From Victivallaceae bacterium (GTDB taxonomy: Bacteria > Verrucomicrobiota > Lentisphaeria > Victivallales > Victivallaceae): a stretch of 64,000 bases of DNA. The position numbers and the translations under genes were made by a program. This document shows, in pieces, positions 43,577 to 52,637 of this stretch (position 1 is its first letter; each line of letters begins with the position of its first letter). The notes under the pieces are model-generated. The model was not told the origin of the DNA. It did not search any database and saw only the letters and a program-made list of their open reading frames with translations. The stretch spans positions 1 to 64,000 of the forward strand of contig JAKSOF010000006.1 of assembly GCA_024405735.1 (NCBI GenBank). The letters run 5' to 3'.

Positions 43577-44613
43577 CCTTGCTTGAGCACGATACCCAAA
43601 GGATGCGCGAAGCGCTCGCTCTCGCCGAAATGGGATGGGGATTGACCACGCCCAATCCGATGGTCGGCGCGATTCTGGAAAAAGACGGCGAAATCATCGG
43701 CCGCGGTTATCATCACGCCGCCGGAGAGGCGCACGCCGAGATCAATGCGATCCGCGACGCGCTCAACAGCAAAATCGATCCGGCGGGAAGTACGCTGTAC
43801 GTCACGCTGGAGCCCTGTTCGACCTACGGTCGCACGCCGCCTTGCACCGAAGCGATATTGCAAGTTAAGATCCGCCGCGTCGTCGTCGCGCTGACCGACC
43901 CCAATCCGAAACACGCGGGACGCGGCATCGAAATTCTGCGCAATTCGGGCGTCGAAGTGACGACGGGAGTGCTTTCCGCGGAATGCGGCAGATTGAACGC
44001 CGCTTTTTTCAAGCACATCACGACGGGGTTGCCTTTTGTGATGTTGAAACTGGCAACGACGCTCGACGGCAAGATCGCGACGGCGTCGGGGGACTCCAAA
44101 TACGTAACGGGAGTGGAAGCGCGGCGACGCGTTCAGAAACTGCGCCGGCTCGCCGATGCCGTTTTAGTCGGCGCGACGACGGCAAGATGCGATCATCCGC
44201 AACTGACTGTGCGTGAACCGGAAAACTGGAAACATCAGCCGTTGCGCCTGATCGCCAGCAATTCGATGGATGAAGCGGAATTGAATGACCTTTTCCCGGA
44301 GGGCAACGCCGAAATCGTCGACGTCGATTCCGGGGAAAAATGGCAGACCTTACTGGAAACGCTCGCCCGTCGCAACGTGATGACGCTTCTGATCGAGGGC
44401 GGCGGGGAAATCGCCGCTTCGGCGATCCAATCCGGCATCGTCGATTACGTCGAATTTCACATCGCCCCGAAACTTCTCGGCGGCCGCGACAGCCGCGCCG
44501 CGCTCGGCGGAGATTCCCCCGCTTTGATGGCGGAGGCTCTGCCACTGAAAAACGTCCGGCACTTTACGCTCGGCGACGATTTCATCGTCACCGGATATTT
44601 GAAGGAGCAATAA
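43573..44613 (+). CDS. ribD: Bifunctional riboflavin deaminase/reductase RibD
   Basis: The N-terminal deaminase (1-150) carries the zinc motif HAEINAI and the later CSTYGRTPPC; the C-terminal reductase (150-346) has LKLATTLDGKIATASGDSKYVTG, the NADPH-binding LLIEGGGEIAASA and PKLLGG. Together they make two steps of riboflavin synthesis. 346 residues is a normal length. ribE follows at 2 bp. Confidence 0.96.
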   Translation: MTLLEHDTQRMREALALAEMGWGLTTPNPMVGAILEKDGEIIGRGYHHAAGEAHAEINAIRDALNSKIDPAGSTLYVTLEPCSTYGRTPPCTEAILQVKIRRVVVALTDPNPKHAGRGIEILRNSGVEVTTGVLSAECGRLNAAFFKHITTGLPFVMLKLATTLDGKIATASGDSKYVTGVEARRRVQKLRRLADAVLVGATTARCDHPQLTVREPENWKHQPLRLIASNSMDEAELNDLFPEGNAEIVDVDSGEKWQTLLETLARRNVMTLLIEGGGEIAASAIQSGIVDYVEFHIAPKLLGGRDSRAALGGDSPALMAEALPLKNVRHFTLGDDFIVTGYLKEQ

Positions 44614-44615
44614 AG

Positions 44616-45254
44616 ATGTTCACGGGACTGGTGGAATCTTGCGCGACTCTCGTCGAACGCCGCAACTCGGCGCTCGTCGTCGAAAGCGCCGTCGCCATTG
44701 CCGCTCCCGAAACCGGAGAAAGCATCGCCGTCAACGGCTGTTGTCTGACGCTGGAAAAAGCCGACGGCAGACGGCTGAGTTTTCACACGCTCGCCGAAAC
44801 GCTCAAGCGCACCAATTTATCGCAACTTGAAATCGGCGAAACGCTCCATCTCGAGCGCGCGTTGCGCGTCGGCGACCGTCTGGGCGGTCATCTCGTGCAA
44901 GGGCACGTCGATACGACGGCAAAAGTGCGTAAAATAGTCGAAATGCCAGACGGCGACTGGGAAATGGAAATCGAACTTCCTGCAATGTTGGCGCCGGAAA
45001 TCATTTTAAAAGGCAGTATCGCCGTCGACGGCGTGTCGCTGACGGTCTGCCGTCTGGACAAAAGTTGTTTCGCCGTCCGCCTGATCCCGGAAACGCGCAA
45101 ACGCACCGCGCTTGTTTCGCGCGTCGGCAAATGCGTCAATCTTGAAAGCGACGTCATCGGGAAATACGTCCATCACTTGCTTCGTCCGGAGGAAGGAAAC
45201 GCTTCTTCGCGTCCGATCACGATGGAGCGGCTTGCCGAAGCGGGATTGCTATGA
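44616..45254 (+). CDS. ribE: Riboflavin synthase alpha chain
   Basis: Dismutates two lumazines to riboflavin. The 212-residue protein has the diagnostic start MFTGLVE, two similar lumazine-binding repeats (ESIAVNGCCLTLEK and GSIAVDGVSLTVCR), and GGHLVQGHVDTTAKV. The ATG at 44616 was chosen; the frame is open upstream only by chance through ribD. It overlaps the next gene by 4 bp. ribBA is not in this window. Confidence 0.95.
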   Translation: MFTGLVESCATLVERRNSALVVESAVAIAAPETGESIAVNGCCLTLEKADGRRLSFHTLAETLKRTNLSQLEIGETLHLERALRVGDRLGGHLVQGHVDTTAKVRKIVEMPDGDWEMEIELPAMLAPEIILKGSIAVDGVSLTVCRLDKSCFAVRLIPETRKRTALVSRVGKCVNLESDVIGKYVHHLLRPEEGNASSRPITMERLAEAGLL

Positions 45255-46012
45255 AAAAAGTTTTTCGTTTCAGCTTTGCCCGTCCGGAGCAGTTTCACGC
45301 CCTCGGCCGCAGGAAACTTGCCGCTTTTTCCGGCTGTGAATTGCCGGGGGAACTGCTGACGGACGATCTGCGTCTTGCCGCCGCGCCGGATTTTTATTGC
45401 GGGGTGCGCGATCTTGCCGCGCCGCAACTGGCGCGGCTCATCCCTTATGAAAATCTCATTATGCGCAGTGAATTTTCCCGCTTTTTCGCCAAACGCTGCC
45501 GCACCGCCGCCAAACTCGGCGCGACCTATGTCACGGCGGATTTCGATCTCGCGCACGCGCTCGGAAATGCCGGAATGCGCCAAAAATTACAGCTTTTCCT
45601 CAAAGGGCTTTTCGGTATTTTGGCGGAAAATCACCTGATGTTGCTCGTCCCGGTGCGGCTTCCCGCCGTCGCGGACGGAGTTTCCGCCCGGGAGATCCGG
45701 GATTTCTGCCGCACCTTGCTCTATCCCGGGATCGGGATATTTCTGGATTTTCACCCGCACGAGCCCGGGGCATTCGACTTCGCAAGGACGCTCCGTGAAC
45801 TGCGTTTCGACGCGCAGTACTGGCGGATCTTTTTCGAGCCCGAAAGAAGCAATCAACTGACCGTCCCGCTGTTGGAAAAACTCTTTGCGGCGCTTGAGGA
45901 AACGGAAACGCGGCAAGTTGAAATTTCCATTGCGCCGGGGAACACCATCCCCGACAGCGTCGCCCTTGCTTCGCTGTCGGAAACGATCGCTCATTTTACG
46001 GGAGAAGCGTAA
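45251..46012 (+). CDS. Unknown cytoplasmic protein between ribE and murJ
   Basis: Function unknown. The 253-residue product has no signal or membrane segment. Alternating beta-like hydrophobic runs (LMLLVPVRLP, IGIFLDFHPHEP, YWRIFFEPER, RQVEISIAPG) suggest a TIM barrel, perhaps of the sugar-isomerase type, but no metal motif can be assigned securely. It is translationally coupled to ribE (4-bp overlap) and ends at murJ's ATG, which implies cotranscription but not a shared role. Confidence 0.7.
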   Translation: MKKVFRFSFARPEQFHALGRRKLAAFSGCELPGELLTDDLRLAAAPDFYCGVRDLAAPQLARLIPYENLIMRSEFSRFFAKRCRTAAKLGATYVTADFDLAHALGNAGMRQKLQLFLKGLFGILAENHLMLLVPVRLPAVADGVSAREIRDFCRTLLYPGIGIFLDFHPHEPGAFDFARTLRELRFDAQYWRIFFEPERSNQLTVPLLEKLFAALEETETRQVEISIAPGNTIPDSVALASLSETIAHFTGEA

Positions 46013-47608
46013 ATGGAACGCCGTTCGCTTTTGCGTCACAGTTTCAACATCTCACTGATCACGTTGCTCAGCCGGTTGCTCGGACTTGTCCGGGTGCGGC
46101 TCGAAGCCGTCGTCATCGGCGGCGGCGCGGTCGCTTCCGGATGGTTTTTCGCTTTCAGTCTGCCCAATTTATTCCGCCGTCTGCTCGGCGAAGGCGCGCT
46201 CGGTCAGGCGCTGATCCCGCTCGTCGCGGAAGCGGAAGCAAAGGGGGGGATCCGTCAAGTCAAACGCGAACTTGCCGTCATTTTCGCCTGGTTGGGCGCC
46301 ATTCTCGGCGCCATCGTCGTTGTCCTTTCCGTGGCGGCATATCTGGTGCGCGCGCTGACACAGGATGCGACGACGGGTTACTTTGCTCAATCCCACGTGC
46401 AGATCTTTCTTTATTTCGTCCCGCTTCTGATGCCCTACGCCTTTTTTATGTGCTTTACGGGGGCGATCACTTCGGTGCTCAACTACGCCAAAGTTTTCGT
46501 ACTGCCCGCGCTCGGGTCGCTGCTGCTCAATTTCTTTATGATCGGCGGACTTTACGCGATCCTGCGCGGGAAATTTCAATCAGACGATCTTATCGTGAAT
46601 TTGCGATTGCTCAGTCACCTTGTCCTCCTTTCCGGTGCGGTGCAACTGACGATGATGGCGGTGATTTTGATCCGTTACCGCCGTTTCCCCGCCTGGAAAG
46701 AGCGGCATCTGGTCAACGGCAAAGAAGTGCTCCGCAAACTTTTCAAAATTCTCCTGCCGGGACTGGGAAGCGGCGCGCTCATCCAGTTGAGTTTTCTCGT
46801 CGACCGCGCCATCGCCACCGCCGTCGGACCGCAGGCGGTTCCCGCGCTGACTTACGTCGACCGGCTGATCGATGTGCCGATCGGCATTTTCGCCGTGTCG
46901 CTGAGTTCCGTGCTGATGGCGTCGATGTCGCGCGCCGCCGCCCGGGGCGACCACGGGGAGATCGTTTCGGAATTGATCTACTCGTTGCGGCAGGTTTTTT
47001 TCATCAGCATTCCGATGGCGGTCGTCGTCATTTTCTTTCACGACACGATGCTGCGGTTGCTCTGTTTCGGCGGACGCTATCGCGCGGCAGATCTTGCGGC
47101 GGCGCAAACGGTCGCCTATTTCTACGGAGCGGCGATCCCCCTTTTCTGCGCGATGAAAGTGATCGTCCCGGTCTTTCTTGCGCGCAAAAAGATGCTGACG
47201 ACGTTTTACGTGTCGCTGATCGCCATTACGCTGAACATCATTCTCAATCTCATTTTGATGCACCCCCTGAAGCAGGGCGGGATCGCGTTGGCGACGCTCG
47301 GTTCGACGATGATTTCCCTTGTGATCCTCGTGATTTTGCTTGTGCGCGAAGGCTTTGAGATCCCCTTCGGGCAAATCGCGTTAAGTTTCTGCCGCACCAC
47401 GCTGATCGCGGTCGCGGTGGCGTTTATCGTTCTTTCGACCGGATGGATGCGCTGTCATCTGGAATGGTCCTGGAGCCGCCAATTCGGCTTGTTTCTGGCA
47501 TCCGGCGTCCTTTTCGGCATCCTCTACCTTGTTTTCGCCGTGATCGCGCGCTCACCGGAAATACGGGAACTCGGCTCTGTCCTCAAGCGCAAAAACGCCG
47601 CGAAATAA
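46013..47608 (+). CDS. murJ: Lipid II flippase MurJ
   Basis: Flips lipid II across the inner membrane. The 531-residue protein has 13-14 membrane helices and family marks: RHSFNISLITLLSRLLGLVR at the start, SGWFFAFSLPNLFRRLLGEGALGQALIPLV, and PVGIFAVSLSSVLMASMSR-like PIGIFAVSLSSVL in the middle. Directly after the unknown gene; its 3' end overlaps the convergent membrane peptidase-like gene by 26 bp. Confidence 0.95.
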   Translation: MERRSLLRHSFNISLITLLSRLLGLVRVRLEAVVIGGGAVASGWFFAFSLPNLFRRLLGEGALGQALIPLVAEAEAKGGIRQVKRELAVIFAWLGAILGAIVVVLSVAAYLVRALTQDATTGYFAQSHVQIFLYFVPLLMPYAFFMCFTGAITSVLNYAKVFVLPALGSLLLNFFMIGGLYAILRGKFQSDDLIVNLRLLSHLVLLSGAVQLTMMAVILIRYRRFPAWKERHLVNGKEVLRKLFKILLPGLGSGALIQLSFLVDRAIATAVGPQAVPALTYVDRLIDVPIGIFAVSLSSVLMASMSRAAARGDHGEIVSELIYSLRQVFFISIPMAVVVIFFHDTMLRLLCFGGRYRAADLAAAQTVAYFYGAAIPLFCAMKVIVPVFLARKKMLTTFYVSLIAITLNIILNLILMHPLKQGGIALATLGSTMISLVILVILLVREGFEIPFGQIALSFCRTTLIAVAVAFIVLSTGWMRCHLEWSWSRQFGLFLASGVLFGILYLVFAVIARSPEIRELGSVLKRKNAAK

Positions 47609-48425
47609 TCCCCCAGCGGAGGGATTTTGCGCTTTTTTCCTCCAGCCATTTTTGCCACTCCGCAAGACCGGACAAAGCGGAAATTTCTTTCATCTCCTTT
47701 TGTGTCGAGCGGAAAAGTACGGCAAGCGGTTGTCTGACGCCGAATTTTGACAATTTCCGCATGGCGCGTGAAATCAATCGGCGGCGCAACCGGGAGCGGA
47801 TGGCAAAAAATCCCATTACGGCGCCGAGTAAAAGATAAAAGCACCACAATGGCAGGTGCGGAAACCACATCAATTTGGCAAAAGACGCCGCCGGCAAAAG
47901 CAATGTCGGGATCAGAAAAAAAATGGCGTCATACGGCGAGGAAAAGAAATCGCCGATCGCGCGGCGCAAGCAACTGAAACTGGTCTGATACGCGAAAAAT
48001 TCCTCCATCGCCGGATCATCGACCGTTGCGCGCGCGACGTGGCAAAGTTCGTGCGCGAGCAATTCGTCGCGGCGGTAACAAAACCACTTTTTCCGGCGGG
48101 CAAATGGCGCGCGAAGGAGAAAAAAACACCGTTTGCTTTCTAAATCACATACGGTACAGCCGCCGCCGAGAAGCCCGACGCCGCGGGTGAAAAAAAATCC
48201 CCGGTCGCCCGTGCGGCAAAAAGCGTAGAGTTTTTCCGTCAAATTTCCGCCTTCCCGGATCACTTCGGGAGGGATCGGCTTGGCATCATGAAATTCTGCG
48301 GGCACAAAGTCCGGAGGAAAGGTTTCTTTCGCCCGGAGCAGAAAAGCGTCAACATTTTCCGTTTCGTACGGAAAGATCCCCCGCTTGTCCAGCGCGATCA
48401 GCGACGTGAAATCAATGCCGTTCAT
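47583..48425 (-). CDS. Membrane protein with HExxH-like metallopeptidase motif
   Basis: Function unknown. The 280-residue product has HELCHVARA (about residue 125; HELCH fits HExxH), preceded by a hydrophobic-basic stretch, and two membrane helices (about 165-182 and 192-212), with a basic cytoplasmic-like C-terminus. This may be a zinc-dependent peptidase, yet a third zinc ligand is not evident. It overlaps the ricT-like gene by 4 bp and so is translationally coupled to it. Confidence 0.65.
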   Translation of the reverse strand: MNGIDFTSLIALDKRGIFPYETENVDAFLLRAKETFPPDFVPAEFHDAKPIPPEVIREGGNLTEKLYAFCRTGDRGFFFTRGVGLLGGGCTVCDLESKRCFFLLRAPFARRKKWFCYRRDELLAHELCHVARATVDDPAMEEFFAYQTSFSCLRRAIGDFFSSPYDAIFFLIPTLLLPAASFAKLMWFPHLPLWCFYLLLGAVMGFFAIRSRLRRRLISRAMRKLSKFGVRQPLAVLFRSTQKEMKEISALSGLAEWQKWLEEKSAKSLRWGIISRRFCA

Positions 48426-49387
48426 TCCTTTTCCGGAGTATGATGCTCTTGATTGCGTTGCAAATGATCGTGCTTGGCGCCGTCGCTGTTTTTGCGTTCG
48501 CCTTTCCGGTTCTGATCGCGGTTGCGGTCGCGTTTGGGCGCACCGCCGTCATTGCCGTTTTTCGGGCGGTTCTCGTTTCCGGCGCGGCGGGGCAGGATCC
48601 TGATGTCGTCCCGCGTAAAAGTGACGAGATTTCCGCTTTCCGTCGCCACGGTCACACGGCGCGTCAGCAAATTGCGGTCGACGACCTTGCCGTTGCCGGA
48701 GGGGGTTTCACAAAAATCGCCCTTGCGCGGCATATCGCGCTCCATTTCGCGGTAGCCTTCGTACTCGTATTTCAGACAGCACTTCAAGCGGCCGCAAACG
48801 CCGGAAATCGAACTCGGCGTCAACGCGAGATCCTGCTCCTTTGCCATTTTGACATTGATACTGGAAAATTCATGCAGGAAACGGCAACAGCAAAGCGGTT
48901 GTCCGCAGACGGCGATCCCGCCGTACATCGCGGTCTCGTCGCGCACGCCGATCTGACGCAATTCGATGCGGGTCGAGAGCGCACGCGAAAGTTCCTTGAC
49001 CAATTCGCGGAAATCGACCCGTCCGTCCGCGCAGAACTGTACTGTGACCAACTTCCCGTCCAGCGAATAATGGGCATTGACCAGTTTCATCGGCAACGCG
49101 AGTTTGTCGACCCACTCCTGCGCCTGTTTGAGCGCGGAGCGGTTGCGCGACGAGGAACGGGTCGCTTCGGCGAGGTCTTCATAAGTCGCGCGCCGCTGGA
49201 CTTCCGGCAGTTCGCGCGCATTGGCGGTCATCGTCGGCGCGTCGAGCAAACGGACGACTTCTCCGAGATCGTGATAGAAATCACGGACGAAAAAACAAGT
49301 ATCGCCGACGGCAAACGTTTCCGTGCATTCCGCACGCGCTTCCAGCGTGATCCCGTTTTCGATTTTAAGCAAGAGTATCTGCTCCAT
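48422..49387 (-). CDS. ricT: PSP1/RicT-family protein
   Basis: A 321-residue member of the PSP1 (YaaT/RicT) family. In Bacillus the RicAFT complex with iron-sulfur clusters affects mRNA maturation; in other phyla the role is less clear. The core (about 60-245) has VQFCADGRVDFRELVKELSRALSTRIELRQIGVRDE, CGQPLCCCRFL, SGVCGRLKCCLKYE: the cysteine set typical of the family. The last ~70 residues are a charged, low-complexity tail (RDRNRDQNRKGERKN), a local addition. The symbol is given by family only. Confidence 0.88.
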   Translation of the reverse strand: MEQILLLKIENGITLEARAECTETFAVGDTCFFVRDFYHDLGEVVRLLDAPTMTANARELPEVQRRATYEDLAEATRSSSRNRSALKQAQEWVDKLALPMKLVNAHYSLDGKLVTVQFCADGRVDFRELVKELSRALSTRIELRQIGVRDETAMYGGIAVCGQPLCCCRFLHEFSSINVKMAKEQDLALTPSSISGVCGRLKCCLKYEYEGYREMERDMPRKGDFCETPSGNGKVVDRNLLTRRVTVATESGNLVTFTRDDIRILPRRAGNENRPKNGNDGGAPKRDRNRDQNRKGERKNSDGAKHDHLQRNQEHHTPEKE

Positions 49388-49440
49388 TGCAAGGAATCCT
49401 TTATCCTGTTTTTCCCGCCTTTTTCAAGGGGGAAATGATG

Positions 49441-50187
49441 TTACCAATACTTGAGTTTCCAACGCCGCAGTTTCTGCTTCCAGTTGCCGCCGGGCAGACA
49501 GGAAAGCAACGGCAGATCCCGCAACACCCGTTGCGGATTTACTTCCATCCACAATTTGACGACTCCTTCATCGAATGCCGTCAACAAGGCTTCCCGGCAT
49601 CCGGCAAAGCGGAAACCGGAGGCGCGATGCGCGTCATCCGCGATAAGACAACGCGGGAATTCTTCCAATATCCGCCACGCCGCGCGGCGGACATTTCTGC
49701 CGTAGCATCCCAAAAGACTTCCCGAATTGATCTGCAATGAGATCGAAGCCTGCGGCAATGCGGCAAGACAATCGCGGTAATTCAACCGCCACAATCTTTC
49801 CGGATGCGCGATGAGAATGCTTTTCCCCTTGAGCCCGAGATCGAAAAGCAATGCGCTCACCCCGCTTGTGACGTAGGATTCTTTCAGATCCAGCAACAGC
49901 GTCTGACTGCCGCCGACCCCCCGCAGTTTTTCCGGCGGGATCTCGGTCAGACGGTCGTAATCGTACTCCATTCCCGGCACCAGCGTGATGTTTTCCCGCT
50001 TCGCCAATTCCTGGATTTGCGCAAAGACGCGATCGTAATTTTCCTCGGCAAAACGGGAATAATGGCTTGTCGCCGCCAACACGTCCACGCCGGAAGCGGC
50101 AGCCGATCGCAACATCGCAGAGGCGGAATTTTCATTTTCCGCCCCGTCATCCAACGCGGGCAGAATATGACAGTGGAGATCGATCAC
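49441..50187 (-). CDS. PHP-type tyrosine-protein phosphatase (CpsB/YwqE-like)
   Basis: Removes phosphate from tyrosine autokinases in Gram-positive systems, using a metal-bound PHP domain. The 248-residue protein has the metal motif MIDLHCHILPALDDGAE, TSHYSRF, a middle GMEYD and ILIAHPERLWRL, and late LIADDAHR. Its ATG overlaps the stop of the tyrosine kinase gene by 4 bp, so the two form a kinase-phosphatase pair. It is more often seen in Firmicutes. Confidence 0.9.
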   Translation of the reverse strand: MIDLHCHILPALDDGAENENSASAMLRSAAASGVDVLAATSHYSRFAEENYDRVFAQIQELAKRENITLVPGMEYDYDRLTEIPPEKLRGVGGSQTLLLDLKESYVTSGVSALLFDLGLKGKSILIAHPERLWRLNYRDCLAALPQASISLQINSGSLLGCYGRNVRRAAWRILEEFPRCLIADDAHRASGFRFAGCREALLTAFDEGVVKLWMEVNPQRVLRDLPLLSCLPGGNWKQKLRRWKLKYW

Positions 50188-51722
50188 TTCTTCTTTCTCC
50201 GTCCCCGGAAAAACGCAAGCAATGCGGAAAGATACGGTATTTTAGCGGATTTCGGCTTCTCTTTGCCGTATCCGTACCCGTAACCATATCCGTAGCCGTA
50301 GCCATATCCGTACCCGTAGCCGTAACCATATCCATATCCGTAGCCGTAACCCGCGCGGTGGATCTCAAATTTGTTGAGCACGATCCCGCAAACGGTGAGA
50401 TTCAACTGCTGGAATTGCTCCAGCACCTGCCGAACGACTTCGGCGCGCGCCAATCCCGCCTGTACGACCAGAAGAATGCCGTTCGCCATCCCGCCGATCA
50501 CGGCGGCATCGGAGATCCCGAGGCTCGGCGGAGCGTCGATCAGGATATAATCGTACATCGTCTGCAATTTCCGGAGCAAATCGCTGAATTCCGGACTCTG
50601 GAGCAAGCGCGACGGCGTCGGCGGCACCGGACCGCAAAGCAAGGCGTCCAGCGGCAGATCCATCACGTTGCGGCAGACGACATCCTCGAAACTCTTTTCT
50701 CCGACGAGCACGTTGACCAGACCCTCCCGCGAAGAAATGCCCAACGTCCAGCTCAATGCGGGTTTGCGCAAATCGCAGTTGATGATCAATGTTTTTTTGC
50801 CCGCTTCGGCAAGACTCGCCGCGACGTTGGCGGATACGAACGTCTTGCCTTCATTGGGGAAAACGCTCGTCAAAACAAAGGTGCGGCACCCCGTTTTGCC
50901 CGGGGCGATCCCCGCGTAGAGGATATTCGTCCGCAATGTCCGGAATGCCTCGGAAGTATCAAAACGCGAGTCGCTTCCCTCCAGACTGACGATCCGGTTG
51001 CCGGAGTTTCCGGAATCGCCGTCGAGCAATGCCGAGATCACGCGGTCGTACGGGATGTTGCCCATCACCGGCATCTCCAATTCGGTCACGACGTTTTCCG
51101 GCGAACGGAGCCGCGTATCCAGAAGTTTGTACGCCACGAGCAAACCGTAGACGATCGCGAACAAAATCAACGCTCCGAAAATGGCGGAACGCCGCAGATT
51201 GGGGCGGATCGGGAACTTCGGCACGGTCGCTTCATCGACGACCTGACCGTTTTCCAATTTCAGCAGCGTGCGGACTTCTTCGATGAAAACCTGCGAAAGC
51301 GTCCGCGCGATGACTGCGGCGTATTCGGGGTCGCGGCACTCCACCTTGATGGAGAGGAAACGGGTCTCGTGGATCACCGAAACATTGACGTGAAACCATT
51401 CGTTGAAATCGGGATTTTCCTTTTTAACTTCCCGGTAGGTCTTTTCCAGCACGCGGCGGCTGTTGATCAATGTCTGATAGTCGTTCGCCAGCTCCATACC
51501 GAGCCGCAGGTCGCGGCTGGCGTTGCGGTATTCGTCGGTCGTATCGGAGGAATCCATACTGCGGCCGATGTACAAAGTGCCTTCGGACTGATAAACCGGC
51601 GTCACCAGAGCGCGGCAAAGCAGATAATTTGCCACGCCGCCGCAGAGGAGCGCAAAAAGCAAAAGCAGCCAGTTATGCCGGGCGACGTTGACGAAGAACC
51701 ATAAATTGACTTCCCGAACCAT
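50184..51722 (-). CDS. Tyrosine autokinase (Wzz + BY-kinase) with (Gly-Tyr)14 tail
   Basis: A polysaccharide co-polymerase fused to a bacterial tyrosine kinase, as in Wzc/CpsCD. The 512-residue protein has an N-terminal Wzz domain with flanking membrane helices (about 18-36 and 180-200). The kinase has Walker A VFPNEGKTFVSANVA, Walker A' IINCDLRKP and Walker B ILIDAPPS. The C-terminal tyrosine cluster, which is autophosphorylated in the family, is here 14 perfect Gly-Tyr pairs (about residues 459-486) before a basic tail. The partner phosphatase overlaps the stop. No polymerase or flippase genes for a polysaccharide are next to it. Confidence 0.9.
   Translation of the reverse strand: MVREVNLWFFVNVARHNWLLLLFALLCGGVANYLLCRALVTPVYQSEGTLYIGRSMDSSDTTDEYRNASRDLRLGMELANDYQTLINSRRVLEKTYREVKKENPDFNEWFHVNVSVIHETRFLSIKVECRDPEYAAVIARTLSQVFIEEVRTLLKLENGQVVDEATVPKFPIRPNLRRSAIFGALILFAIVYGLLVAYKLLDTRLRSPENVVTELEMPVMGNIPYDRVISALLDGDSGNSGNRIVSLEGSDSRFDTSEAFRTLRTNILYAGIAPGKTGCRTFVLTSVFPNEGKTFVSANVAASLAEAGKKTLIINCDLRKPALSWTLGISSREGLVNVLVGEKSFEDVVCRNVMDLPLDALLCGPVPPTPSRLLQSPEFSDLLRKLQTMYDYILIDAPPSLGISDAAVIGGMANGILLVVQAGLARAEVVRQVLEQFQQLNLTVCGIVLNKFEIHRAGYGYGYGYGYGYGYGYGYGYGYGYGYGYGKEKPKSAKIPYLSALLAFFRGRRKKK
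50265..50348. repeat. (Gly-Tyr)14 coding hexamer repeat
   Basis: Fourteen hexamers of the form NCCGTA or NCCATA, read on the minus strand as TAYGGN (Tyr-Gly). Third bases and the Tyr codon vary, arranged partly as 18-bp units, so the array is not a pure microsatellite, but tandem copies could change number by slippage in steps that keep the frame. Confidence 0.9.
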
Positions 51723-51788
51723 AAAATCCTCCGTTGAGGGTTAATATTTTCGCCGAAAACTTTTTATCGCGATTTCCGCGACTAATCT

Positions 51789-51816
51789 AATATACATCGA
51801 TTTTCCGGCATTGCAA
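51789..51816 (-). promoter_or_regulatory. Promoter of the tyrosine kinase operon
   Basis: Minus-strand TTGCAA (51811-51816) and TATATT (51789-51794), here with 16 bp between. It gives a leader of about 60 nt before the kinase ATG. Confidence 0.6.
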
Positions 51817-51842
51817 TATATTTTAATATATTGTTTGCCATT

Positions 51843-52637
51843 TTACCGGGCGGGGAGCAGATCTTCCGCCAGCAATGCCCGGTAAAATTCGTCGCCGGAA
51901 AGGTACGGGAGAAACTTCCGCACCGCTTCCGGCGCGGAAGCGGTGACCGCCCAGACGTACCGCCGGCGCAAAGGATATTTGCCGTTTTCGATATTCTGCC
52001 GGGAAGGCGGAATCCCTTCGACGGACAGCATCCGCACCGATTCGCCGGGAAACTCCTCCTGATAGCGCGCAAGCGCAAGCGCCGCCGGATCGCGGCTGAC
52101 GTAGAGAATGGCCTCTGCGGTGTCATTGAGCCCGACGATCCCTCTGCCCGGAGTGCGTATTTTTAGAAAAGACTCTATCATTTCACTCCCGTTTTTACCG
52201 GAAGATATCCCGTACCGGTGGATGTCGCTGGCATTGCCGCCCAGCGCGCTCCATCCGGGGCGCACGCCGCGCCAGACTTCGGAGATCCCGGCTTGCCGGA
52301 CATCGGTGACGGCATTGGAAAGATGAACATAACCGACCAGCACTTCATAAAACGCGGGAATGATCTTGCCGCCGAAGTCAGCGCCGATCACCGCTTCATC
52401 GACCAGCGCGATATGAAATTTGCCCGCTTCCAGACCGCGGAGGGCATTGGCGCCGTCGCAACGGGTCAGCGAAACGCTTCCGCCGTCACCGCCGTAACGC
52501 AATGCGGCGAAATTCAGAGAGACACAGCCGAAATTCGTCGCATCGACGATCTGCAGATCCGTATCCGGCATATCCATCGTTTCCGCAGAAACCAGGATCG
52601 CCAGAAAAAAAAGGATCACTCCGGAAAAACGCTTCAT
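51843..52637 (-). CDS. Periplasmic solute-binding-like protein (PstS-like fold)
   Basis: A 264-residue protein with a signal peptide (MKRFSGVILFFLAILVSA) and the two-lobe periplasmic-binding pattern: LRGLEAGKFHIALVDEAV, NAVTDVRQAGISEVWRG (a PstS-like segment), SSGKNGSEMIESFL and GIVGLNDTAEAILY. It resembles phosphate-binding PstS-like proteins without a transporter next to it. Its ATG overlaps the hisC stop by 4 bp. Probably a binding protein or receptor whose partner lies elsewhere. Confidence 0.7.
   Translation of the reverse strand: MKRFSGVILFFLAILVSAETMDMPDTDLQIVDATNFGCVSLNFAALRYGGDGGSVSLTRCDGANALRGLEAGKFHIALVDEAVIGADFGGKIIPAFYEVLVGYVHLSNAVTDVRQAGISEVWRGVRPGWSALGGNASDIHRYGISSGKNGSEMIESFLKIRTPGRGIVGLNDTAEAILYVSRDPAALALARYQEEFPGESVRMLSVEGIPPSRQNIENGKYPLRRRYVWAVTASAPEAVRKFLPYLSGDEFYRALLAEDLLPAR

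Noticed and set aside
44340-44615. Longer N-terminus for riboflavin synthase
   Set aside because: MFTGLVE is the universal start of the family; the upstream frame overlaps ribD by chance.
50265-50348. Possible CRISPR-like or tandem repeat array
   Set aside because: The 6-bp period codes Gly-Tyr within a tyrosine kinase; there are no spacers.
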